A stretch of 23,607 bases of DNA from assembly GCA_002310235.1 (NCBI GenBank), contig DBYO01000006.1, positions 46,414 to 70,020 on the forward strand, written 5' to 3'. The stretch comes from Bacteroidales bacterium UBA1184. GTDB taxonomy: Bacteria > Bacteroidota > Bacteroidia > Bacteroidales > ML635J-15. Shown here piece after piece: positions 6,855 to 15,284 of this stretch. The notes below the pieces were generated by a model, which saw nothing but the letters and a program-made list of their open reading frames with translations, ran no database searches and was not told where the DNA came from. Numbering within the stretch: the stretch's first letter is position 1; every line of letters begins with the position of its first letter. Made by a program: the position numbers and the translations under genes.

Positions 6855-6882
6855 AAAAGGTCGGACAATCGCCCGACCTTTT
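6855..6882. terminator. Bidirectional terminator between convergent genes
   Basis: AAAAGGTCGG and CCGACCTTTT form a perfect 10-bp stem around an 8-base loop, with A and T runs on either side. It can stop transcription of the radical SAM gene on the plus strand and of the large surface protein on the minus strand. Confidence 0.8.
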
Positions 6883-6903
6883 CGTTATCTAAAATCTAAA
6901 CTA

Positions 6904-9900
6904 TTAGAACTTCGTAACCTTTCTTACAATTACTTCGTTTGCAGTGTAAATTCTTACGAAGTACATGCCAGCAGGCTGTGCTTCGAGAGAAATGCTGATT
7001 ACATCCGAAGCAACTGCTTCGCTCGAAACAATCTGTCCTTCGACATTTGCAATTTCAACACGCTGAGCATTGCCGTTAGTTACAATGTTAACGATATCGC
7101 TTGTCGGGTTAGGATAAATTGCGATTTCAGCGGCAAGTTCGTCAACCGAGGTGACAATCATAACATCATCGTTGCCACGTGGTATTATCTGGAAGTTGCC
7201 TGAATTTACAGAAGCAAAACCAATAATGTTCCATGTCGTTCCATCTCCGATTGTCATATCAAGAGTCTTGAAGTTGTTTCTTAGCAATGCTTGGAAACCA
7301 TTCTGCGTGAATGTAGTATTGCTACCTGCTGAGCCTTCAGTGTAGGTATTTCCATTTTCAACATAAACATTTTCGAGCTTTACAAGCTGTGAAACATAGT
7401 TGTTAGTACGAAGCTGCTCGACAGTAATATCAATAGGAGTAACGGTTCCTGTGTTGTTTGTCGATTCGGCAGTATTGCGGCTAGGAACGAACTCAAGAAG
7501 TCCGTTGAACATATTTATCGTTCCTGCGATACCGCCCGAAATGACATCACCTTCGTTGTATTCGGTTGTAATCTTGTTGCCACTATCGTAGATAAGCAAG
7601 CCACCAGTTGCATCCTTTACATACATATTTCTATCATTGCGGAAAACAAATGTTACATCGCCGGTGAGAATGTAGTTTTCATTGGTATTTTCGAGAGCAT
7701 ACAAAGCTGCAATATTATCAACAAAGTGCGGGAATGTGTATCTTGCGGTTGCCACGAAGCTCGATTCATCACCATTGTAAGCAATAGCCTTAATTGTTGT
7801 GTTCTGACTTACAGGAATTGCTTCGGTGTACTGTGTTGATGCATTTGTAGGTTCGGTACCATCGAGGGTGTAGTAGATTGTCGCGCCTTCGGTAGAGCAG
7901 GTAATAGTAACATTCTGTGCCTCTTCGTAATATCCTGCAGCCGGAGTGAATACTGGTGAAGCAACGGCTGGAATAGCACCAAGTTTGTATAGAGTCAACG
8001 GATCTCCTGTCGTTGAGGTGCTATTGTAGCATGCAAAACGAGGAGTTGTGCTGTTCCATTTCAAGTTGCGGTTTGGATACTTAACACTAGTTATGATTAT
8101 TTCTCCGTTGCTTTCCGAAATTGTCCATTCGTCTCTGTTTTCAGAGAACTCGCTATAAGCGTACAACTTGTTTGCATCGCTGTTTATACCAAGATATCCG
8201 CTGCTGTACAGATACATGGAATAGCCATGTTCGGTTTCGGCGATTGTAACCTTGCACATTTCGGTTGTGAGGTTCGATGCTATTACGCCGTCGGCATAAT
8301 ACTGGAAAATATTCGCGTACAAACCGTAATTGTTCTGGTGGATTTCGGTCAAAACAAATATGGTATCGTTTGGTATGTTGGAGAAAGTAATAAGGTAGTC
8401 ACCAGTCCAGTCGGTCAAAGCTTCTGCTACTGGATAGTAGCAACCTTCGGAAGCTACTGGAGGATTAGCAACAAGTGCTACTTCAACTACAGTTTCGCCA
8501 CTAGTAAGTGTAAGTGTACCGTTTGTTACAGCATCGCCAACGAATGTGACAGTAAGCACAGCATCGGTATTCATTGTGATTGTTTCGGCATCTACGGTGA
8601 AGTTGTCGGTTACTGTAACGGTAATGTCGGTTGTGAGGTTGAGGCTCGAAACATTCAAGGTCTTTGCTTCGTTTGCATTTGCGAAGTTCAAGGTTTCAGC
8701 GTCAACAATTATTGTTGGAGTGGTATTTACGTTGTAGAATGCCTCGGCTATGCCACTTGCGATGCAATCCTGCTTGAATGCCTTTGCCTTGACGGTTGTC
8801 GGCTCCGAAATTGTGAGTGCTGTTCCATAAACAGGCGAGTCCTCGGTCGGGTCGCTTGAGTCGAGGGTGTAGTGGATAGTTGCATCTTCGGTTGCGCATG
8901 AAATTTCAACGGTCTGAACAGAAGAATAATTTCCTGCAGGAAGCGAGAATGTCGGTGTTGCAACAAGCGGAGCGTGATCGTCAAGGTCAACGAAGAGGTC
9001 GAGAGCATAATTATATCCATTGTTGACATTATTATTTGATACGTATGCACCAAATACATTAAAAGGAGTACCAGCATTGTTAGTATAATGTCTGAAAGCA
9101 ATACACCTAATGTTAGATTCACCAAGAGTAGCAACATTTGTAATCTTAAATCCTGTATAATTACCTAAAATAGTATCCGCTTCTGGAATTGTATATACGG
9201 TTATATTCCAATCAAAATTTGAAGAACTTGAGAAACTTGTGCCGGAAGACCAACCCAAACTTGCATCGCTTGCATTTACAAACCTATAGTTGTCACCTTC
9301 AATGCTCAATGTCCATACAACAGTGTCAACAGCGGTTGAAATAATGTCGTTCTCACTTGTTACAGCTACACCATTGAATCTGTCGTTTGCAATTCTTGTC
9401 GGAACTACATAGTAGTGTGATGTATCATCGTCGTAGCGAGCAGCGATGATAACCTTGTCGCCATCCTGCAACTGAGAGAGCGAAGTGATACGAGTGTAGT
9501 TTACAGCGACAACTGGCTCATCCTTTGTGAAAGTTGCCGATACGATTTCACTTGGCAACATGTTTTCCTTCATTGCGATAGCCTTTACAGTAGTGGTTGA
9601 ATCAAGTACAATCGGAGCACTATATAGCAACGATTCTGCTGTCGGCTCATTACCGTTCAAGGTGTAGTAAATCAATGCATCAGCAGTTTCGCAAGTGATA
9701 GTAACTTCCTGAGTATCTTCGAAAGTTCCACCGTCAGGATTGATAACTGGAGTTGCAACAGTTTCCATATCGGTAATTGTGTAGGTTGCCGAAACCGTCG
9801 CACTTCTAATATCATTCTTTTTTGCATAAGCATTAATAGTAGTTGTTTCGGTAAATGTCAACGGAGCTGTGTATGCGATTTCAGCATCGTTAGGCTCGAT

Positions 9901-11433
9901 GTTGTAATAAATTGTAGCTCCTTCGGTTGTGCAAGTCAAGGAAACTGTAACGCTTGCAGTATTATATGTACCAGGCTCGGGAGAGAATGTTGGTTCGGCA
10001 ACGGTTTCCTGAACAGCTCTGGTTGACTTGAACAAAGTTATTGCTTTTTGATTAGTAGTGTAGCATGCGAAACGGCTAGCACTAGAGTTGTATTGTAATC
10101 TACGAGTTGCATCAGCTACATTATTAATGCTTACTATTTCGCCAGAAACAGAGAGAGTCCATTCGTTTTGTCCAGCTGTAACATTTTCATCGAAATCAAG
10201 AGAATTTCCTGTATTCCATCCCAAATATCCTAAACCATCAAAATAAATGGAATAGCCGCCATCGGTAACGGCTACTGTTACCTTTATGGCATCAGTTGTA
10301 GTATTGGATACAATTTTGCCACCTATATAATATTCGGAAACACTTGTCGATGTACCATAAGACGATGGGGTTGCTCCTGTAGTAAAACCCTGACCGCTCA
10401 AAGCAAGAACATCGTTTTCGGGTAAATATGTAATTAAATATTCGCCAGCCCAATTGTCGTTGTCTGGTACGGCATTTACTCTGACGTAATAATCTACATC
10501 AGGGTCAAGGACATAACCTCTAACAGTTATAGTTTTGCTGGTTGCATCAGTCGATGCGACTGTAATTGTAGCATTATAATTATTCATGTCAAGACCAGCT
10601 TTCATGCGAACATATACATCGGTAGCAGCTACTGCACCTTCGCTCTGGGCGATAGTTACCGATGCAGAATAAGTTCCGTCTTCAGAGGCACACAACTCAA
10701 AATTGGAATCATCTGCTACACTTACAATAACGTCGTCGGTAAGGTTGCTTCCACTAATCGAAAAACTCTGTGGTGCTGAAGGTCCATTATTGAGATTATA
10801 TGAAAAAACAGTCATAGACTGGGTTACCGAAACTGCAGGAGTTGAAGCGCCTCCTTCTTCGTATTTGTATATTGAAACAGGCTGACCTGTGGTAGAATTA
10901 GCTGCATAACAAGCAAATATAGGACTTCCATTATTCGGGTTGTGCCTCATGTTATTGCGAGTATTCTCACCTTGTGCCAAGACAGTTGTCGTTCCGTTCG
11001 AAATAGTTACACGCCACGAACCATTATCATCCAAATCGTCCTTAGTCTTCAATTGATTTGAAGAAGAACTCGAGGCGTACAAATAACCACTTCCAGTATA
11101 GAAACCGAAGCTATTTGCAACCGTTCCTTCTACAAGCGTGATGCCTTGAACAGCTGTTCCTTCTTCAAATTCGACATCGTCACCATTGTTTGTTATTGAT
11201 ACGCCAGCTCTGTTGTTGTTACCCTGTGTTGTTCCAAGAGCATAATTACCGGAAACAATTATCACAGAATCGCCGACAGCCAAATCGGAGGCAGATGTCA
11301 CCAAATTCCACGACTGCCCATAAAATGGAATAGCAATCACCATCATCGCCATTACGGCAACCATGGATTTCATTTTTTTCGAAAATTTATGCAAATCGAA
11401 ACTTCCGAAAACATTCATGTAAAGTTCTCTCAT
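6904..11433 (-). CDS. T9SS-secreted multidomain surface protein with chitobiase-type C-terminal repeats
   Basis: The product has 1509 residues. A long basic n-region and hydrophobic stretch ending FYGQ (about 40) form the signal peptide; the starts at 11418 and 11373 are also possible. Domains in order: beta-rich module A1 (41-195), Ig-like (196-312), A2 (313-474), two chitobiase/beta-hexosaminidase C-terminal-like repeats (475-555, 556-638; pattern ATIYYTLDGTEPT...Y..AI..), A3 (639-821), a third such repeat (822-903), Ig-like (904-992), A4 (993-1152), a fourth repeat (1153-1234), an OB-fold-like DUF5689-type domain (1235-1427), and a T9SS sorting domain (1428-1509, IYPNPTSDIVNIV to FVRIYTANEVIVRKVTKF). 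No catalytic domain is visible. I infer an outer-membrane-anchored adhesin or glycan-binding scaffold. It is divergent from the protease gene and convergent with the radical SAM gene. Confidence 0.85.
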   Translation of the reverse strand: MRELYMNVFGSFDLHKFSKKMKSMVAVMAMMVIAIPFYGQSWNLVTSASDLAVGDSVIIVSGNYALGTTQGNNNRAGVSITNNGDDVEFEEGTAVQGITLVEGTVANSFGFYTGSGYLYASSSSSNQLKTKDDLDDNGSWRVTISNGTTTVLAQGENTRNNMRHNPNNGSPIFACYAANSTTGQPVSIYKYEEGGASTPAVSVTQSMTVFSYNLNNGPSAPQSFSISGSNLTDDVIVSVADDSNFELCASEDGTYSASVTIAQSEGAVAATDVYVRMKAGLDMNNYNATITVASTDATSKTITVRGYVLDPDVDYYVRVNAVPDNDNWAGEYLITYLPENDVLALSGQGFTTGATPSSYGTSTSVSEYYIGGKIVSNTTTDAIKVTVAVTDGGYSIYFDGLGYLGWNTGNSLDFDENVTAGQNEWTLSVSGEIVSINNVADATRRLQYNSSASRFACYTTNQKAITLFKSTRAVQETVAEPTFSPEPGTYNTASVTVSLTCTTEGATIYYNIEPNDAEIAYTAPLTFTETTTINAYAKKNDIRSATVSATYTITDMETVATPVINPDGGTFEDTQEVTITCETADALIYYTLNGNEPTAESLLYSAPIVLDSTTTVKAIAMKENMLPSEIVSATFTKDEPVVAVNYTRITSLSQLQDGDKVIIAARYDDDTSHYYVVPTRIANDRFNGVAVTSENDIISTAVDTVVWTLSIEGDNYRFVNASDASLGWSSGTSFSSSSNFDWNITVYTIPEADTILGNYTGFKITNVATLGESNIRCIAFRHYTNNAGTPFNVFGAYVSNNNVNNGYNYALDLFVDLDDHAPLVATPTFSLPAGNYSSVQTVEISCATEDATIHYTLDSSDPTEDSPVYGTALTISEPTTVKAKAFKQDCIASGIAEAFYNVNTTPTIIVDAETLNFANANEAKTLNVSSLNLTTDITVTVTDNFTVDAETITMNTDAVLTVTFVGDAVTNGTLTLTSGETVVEVALVANPPVASEGCYYPVAEALTDWTGDYLITFSNIPNDTIFVLTEIHQNNYGLYANIFQYYADGVIASNLTTEMCKVTIAETEHGYSMYLYSSGYLGINSDANKLYAYSEFSENRDEWTISESNGEIIITSVKYPNRNLKWNSTTPRFACYNSTSTTGDPLTLYKLGAIPAVASPVFTPAAGYYEEAQNVTITCSTEGATIYYTLDGTEPTNASTQYTEAIPVSQNTTIKAIAYNGDESSFVATARYTFPHFVDNIAALYALENTNENYILTGDVTFVFRNDRNMYVKDATGGLLIYDSGNKITTEYNEGDVISGGIAGTINMFNGLLEFVPSRNTAESTNNTGTVTPIDITVEQLRTNNYVSQLVKLENVYVENGNTYTEGSAGSNTTFTQNGFQALLRNNFKTLDMTIGDGTTWNIIGFASVNSGNFQIIPRGNDDVMIVTSVDELAAEIAIYPNPTSDIVNIVTNGNAQRVEIANVEGQIVSSEAVASDVISISLEAQPAGMYFVRIYTANEVIVRKVTKF

Positions 11434-11783
11434 GTTTAATAATTTTTAATTCAATTTTCTTTCTAACCTATTGGAATACAATACGTACCCCCTACAAAAC
11501 TCAAAGCTACAAATTTATAGATTTTTTTGATGTACAAGCATTTGTTTTAATATTTTTTCAGCTTCAAAAACAAAAGTTCTGAAATTCAAGTCTATATAAT
11601 CAAAGCATTGTGATCTGCACAAAGTTTAGAAAAAATGCACTTAAAAAGTCTTTTATCTAAATCTTATCGCAGACTATAACAAAACTTAGCCTTGAGGTCT
11701 AAAATTAAAAATTCGCAAAAAAATCCATCACGACTTTTGGTTTTAATCTTATCTTTGCAAGATTATATTTATAATAAAGCGCA
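11434..11783. other. Divergent AT-rich promoter region between surface protein and protease genes
   Basis: No gene or RNA is seen in these 350 very AT-rich bases. For the minus-strand gene, two adjacent -7 candidates read TAGCTTTG (11502-11509) and TAAATTTG (11510-11517), giving a leader of about 60-70 bases. For the protease gene, TATCTTTG lies at 11750-11757. The A- and T-tracts between them could bend DNA, but I see no clear operator dyad. Confidence 0.5.
11750..11757 (+). promoter_or_regulatory. -7 promoter element of the gingipain-like gene
   Basis: TATCTTTG matches TAnnTTTG exactly and is 26 bases before the ATG at 11784. No TTTG is present 17-21 bases upstream, so the -33 element is weak or absent, which may mean activator dependence. 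Confidence 0.6.
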
Positions 11784-14700
11784 ATGAAAAAATTAGCACT
11801 ATTAATTGTCGCCATTTTTGCGACCTGTTTGTTTGTCAAAGCACAAAATACAATAATTATTGACAATCAAAAACCAACTGACCCACGGATTGAAATTCTC
11901 GGAGAGACTAGCAACGAAATATTATTAAGACTCAGTCTTAACTCATACATACTCAACGAAGTGCAGACTCCCAACGGCACCGAAGTTATAGTAGGTTCGC
12001 CCGATGGCATCAATTATATGGAAAAAGGACTTCCCGACATTCCGTATTTTGCGACTTCGGTACGCATTCCATCAAAAGGCAAGGCTGTTACCGAAATAGT
12101 TGATGCAAATTATATCACAGTAAACAACATCAGCATTGCTCCGTCGAAAGGCTCTATCAAGCGTAACATCGACCCGTCAACCATTCCATACGAGTACGGC
12201 AGATGCTACAAAATGGACGCATTCGTCCCCACAACCGAAGCAGTTAACAGCGAAGCTTTCTGCATAAGGGACGTGCGCGGAACTTCGGTTCGTTTCTTCC
12301 CGTTCCAGTACAACCCTGTACAAAAGCAACTGAAAGTTTTCTCCGACATAACCGTAAGAGTAAAGTTCACCCAGCAGCCTAGCGAAAACGAAATTACAGC
12401 TTCGTACGAAAAAATTGACGAGTTCGAAAGTATCTACCGCCGTCTTTTCTTAAACTACGGAAGCAAAACACGCTACACCCAGTTGCAGGATGGACATCCT
12501 GGCAGAATGCTCATAATATGCAAGGACACCTATCAATCGGCAATGACCGACTTCGTAGCATGGAAGCGCGAAAAGGGCATCGAAACCGAAATGGTACTCA
12601 TGAGCACTGTTGGCTCAACTGCAGCAAACGTGCAGACCTATATCGCCAACTATTTCAATGCACACAGCGACCTTGCATATATTCTTCTTATAGGTGATGC
12701 CGCAGACGTTCCTACTAGTGGAACAAATTCGGTAAACTCCGACAACCAATACGCATATCTTGTTGGCAACGACCACTATGCAGACGTTTTCATCGGACGT
12801 TTCTCGGGTGAATCGCTTGCCGACATACAGAATATGGTGCGCAAAGTTATACTCTACGAAAAAGAACTAACTACTAACGACACATGGCTTACTAACGCCT
12901 ACGGAAGTGCATCAAGCGAAGGAGGTGGAAATGTCGGACACAATCAAGGGAATGGCAACGAAAGCGATATGACACACATGGGCTTTATACAGACCGACCT
13001 CGAAAACTATGGATATACTGTTACACGTGTAAATGAAAGTACCAGCAACGGCATTGCTGCAACTTCATCGGCATTCAACAACGGTATAGGTCTTGCATGC
13101 TACGTAGGCCATGGCGGGGATACAGAATGGGTGAACACGGGATTTAATAATTCCAATGTTAATGCCCTTACCAACGAAAACGAACTTCCGTTTGTTATAA
13201 GCGTTGCCTGCGTAAACGGCAACTTCAACGGAAGAACCTGTTTTGCAGAAGCATGGCTTCGTGCAAGCAACAACGGTAATCCGACAGGCGCAGTCGCTTT
13301 CCTCGGATCCACAATCAACCAGGAATGGAACCCACCTATGACCGCACAGGACGAAATGGTTGACATAATTACCGAATCATTGGAAGGAAACATAAAGAGA
13401 ACTATCGGCGGCATTACATTCAACGGATATTTCCGCATGATTCAAGACTTTCCTGAAGATGACGGAGAAGAAACCGCAGACGCTTGGACTATCTTTGGCG
13501 ACCCGTCAACTATGTTCCGTAGCAAAACCCCACAGGAAATAATTGTGTCGCATCCCAGTGTACTTACAGTAGGACAAAACAGCATAGAAGTAAGCAGCAA
13601 CGCCACAGAGACCCTAGTTGCTATTACAAAGGTTGTTAACGATGAAGTAATCATCCTCGGCACAGGATATGTCAACAACGGAACCGCAACTATAGACATC
13701 GCAGGACTCGACGAGCCTTGCACTATAAAACTTACGGCAACAGCTTACAACAAGGTAACCTACCAAACCGAAATTCTGACAATTGTTCCCGAAGGTCCGT
13801 ATGTAATTAACGGAAGCTACACCATAAACGACAGCGAAGGCAACAACAACAGCCTGGCCGACTACAACGAAACCATAAAACTCAACAATACATTAAACAA
13901 TGTAGGTGTTGAAACAGCAAACAATGTCAGCATGACAATCTCGTCGTCAAGCACCGACATTAACATAACCGACAATAGCGAATCGTTTGGCAACATTGCA
14001 GCCAACGCAAATGTTACAAAGAACGACGCTTTCGCAATGTCGGTACGCAACGGCATTGCCGACCAAACCAATATTCCAATAGATTACACTATTACAGCCG
14101 ACAACTGCGAAACAAGAACAGAAACTTTCACAATAACGGCAAACGCACCTAAACTTAACATATCTCTCGTTGGCATCGACGATTCAAACGGCAACAACAA
14201 CAGCTTGGCCGATGCAGGCGAAACCGTAACTCTGACATTCAGAGTTGGAAACAACGGTCACGCTAACAGTCAGGCTGGCACCGCTTCCATTACTAACGAA
14301 AGCGAGTATATAAACATTCCATCAAACGAAGTAAGTCTCAATGCTATCGTAGCAGGAAACTATCAGGATATTGAATTTACGGCTACCATTAACGAAAACA
14401 CTCCTATAGGAACAATAGTAAATTTCATCGTTAACGCAACTGCCGGACTATACTCAGCAAATATCACAGCTTCGATACCAGTAGGTCAGCAAATCGAAGA
14501 CTGGGAAAGCAACAGCTTCGACTCGTACGAATGGGAAAACAACAGCACTATACCATGGACAATAGTCTCGACAGGTGCATACGAAGGACAATATTGTGCT
14601 AAATCGGGAGCCATTGGAGACAACACCACAACCGACCTTACCATTACCATTGATGTTCTTACCAACGACAATGTAGAATTCTACAAAAAAGTTTCGTGCG

Positions 14701-15221
14701 AAGAAGCTTTTATGAGCTACTTCTTGGATTTTCTTGCATTCTACATTGATGGCAACATGATGGGACAATGGGCAGGCACAAACGACAGCTGGAGCTTGCA
14801 GTCGTATCCTGTAACAACCGGCAGACATACACTTAAATGGTCGTACGAAAAGAATTTTATGGATTTCATGGAAACCGGGGAAGACTGCGCTTGGATCGAC
14901 AACATTAAACTGCCAGCACATAGCAACACTATAGAAAGCATTCACACCAGCACAGCCGTTGCCGAAAACTCAATGAGCATCTACCCCAACCCAGCAAACG
15001 ACAACGCATACATCAACCTTAACCTTACCGACAACAGCGTGGTTTCGATTGAAATATACAACACCGTAGGTCAGTTGGTTAAGACTATCGACAGCATCAT
15101 TTTGCAGGCTGGCGAAAACTACATTCATGTAGAAACCTCATCAATGACTGCTGGAATATATATTGTAAAGGCAAACATTGGAGGTTCGATAATTACAAAG
15201 AATTTGTCAGTTTCAAGATAA
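11784..15221 (+). CDS. Gingipain-type C25 cysteine protease with T9SS sorting domain
   Basis: The product has 1145 residues: signal peptide (1-21), C25 propeptide (about 22-235, with VRGTSVRFFPFQYNPV) and a C25 catalytic domain (about 238-580). The catalytic dyad is His443 in YVGHGGDTEW and Cys476 in SVACVNGNF, 33 residues apart, the same spacing as His211/Cys244 of RgpB and His444/Cys477 of Kgp. VGNDHYADVFIGRFSGES and DAWTIFGDPS are further family marks. Two tandem Ig-like domains follow (about 676-915), each starting with GNNNSLAD. Next are a jelly-roll domain like the cleaved-adhesin type (about 905-1045) and a T9SS sorting domain (from about 1065, SIYPNPANDN). The region around Cys476 resembles Kgp (VACVNGDF) more than Rgp. 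Residue 512 is Asn in STINQEW where I remember Asp in Kgp, so basic P1 specificity is uncertain. It should be a secreted, surface-attached protease. Confidence 0.9.
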   Translation: MKKLALLIVAIFATCLFVKAQNTIIIDNQKPTDPRIEILGETSNEILLRLSLNSYILNEVQTPNGTEVIVGSPDGINYMEKGLPDIPYFATSVRIPSKGKAVTEIVDANYITVNNISIAPSKGSIKRNIDPSTIPYEYGRCYKMDAFVPTTEAVNSEAFCIRDVRGTSVRFFPFQYNPVQKQLKVFSDITVRVKFTQQPSENEITASYEKIDEFESIYRRLFLNYGSKTRYTQLQDGHPGRMLIICKDTYQSAMTDFVAWKREKGIETEMVLMSTVGSTAANVQTYIANYFNAHSDLAYILLIGDAADVPTSGTNSVNSDNQYAYLVGNDHYADVFIGRFSGESLADIQNMVRKVILYEKELTTNDTWLTNAYGSASSEGGGNVGHNQGNGNESDMTHMGFIQTDLENYGYTVTRVNESTSNGIAATSSAFNNGIGLACYVGHGGDTEWVNTGFNNSNVNALTNENELPFVISVACVNGNFNGRTCFAEAWLRASNNGNPTGAVAFLGSTINQEWNPPMTAQDEMVDIITESLEGNIKRTIGGITFNGYFRMIQDFPEDDGEETADAWTIFGDPSTMFRSKTPQEIIVSHPSVLTVGQNSIEVSSNATETLVAITKVVNDEVIILGTGYVNNGTATIDIAGLDEPCTIKLTATAYNKVTYQTEILTIVPEGPYVINGSYTINDSEGNNNSLADYNETIKLNNTLNNVGVETANNVSMTISSSSTDINITDNSESFGNIAANANVTKNDAFAMSVRNGIADQTNIPIDYTITADNCETRTETFTITANAPKLNISLVGIDDSNGNNNSLADAGETVTLTFRVGNNGHANSQAGTASITNESEYINIPSNEVSLNAIVAGNYQDIEFTATINENTPIGTIVNFIVNATAGLYSANITASIPVGQQIEDWESNSFDSYEWENNSTIPWTIVSTGAYEGQYCAKSGAIGDNTTTDLTITIDVLTNDNVEFYKKVSCEEAFMSYFLDFLAFYIDGNMMGQWAGTNDSWSLQSYPVTTGRHTLKWSYEKNFMDFMETGEDCAWIDNIKLPAHSNTIESIHTSTAVAENSMSIYPNPANDNAYINLNLTDNSVVSIEIYNTVGQLVKTIDSIILQAGENYIHVETSSMTAGIYIVKANIGGSIITKNLSVSR

Positions 15222-15237
15222 TATAAAAGATTTAGAT

Positions 15238-15271
15238 ATGGCATTGCGGCATTCGCAATGCCATTGTTTTT
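15238..15271 (+). terminator. Perfect hairpin with U-tract between protease and deiminase genes
   Basis: ATGGCATTGCG (15238-15248) pairs perfectly with CGCAATGCCAT (15254-15264) around the loop gcatt, followed by tgttttt. It looks like an intrinsic terminator of the protease transcript. It ends only 13 bases before the deiminase ATG, too close for a promoter between hairpin and start codon. It may be a partial terminator, an attenuator, or an mRNA-stabilising hairpin within one transcript. Confidence 0.75.
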
Positions 15272-15284
15272 AAGGTACGGTATC

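Noticed and set aside
8227..8859. 210-residue plus-strand frame inside the 1509-residue surface gene
   Set aside because: Cys-rich random-looking translation antisense to a clear repeat protein; a shadow.
15258..15284. Upstream ATG at 15258 for the deiminase
   Set aside because: It lies within the hairpin stem and would put nine residues before an otherwise ideal signal peptide.
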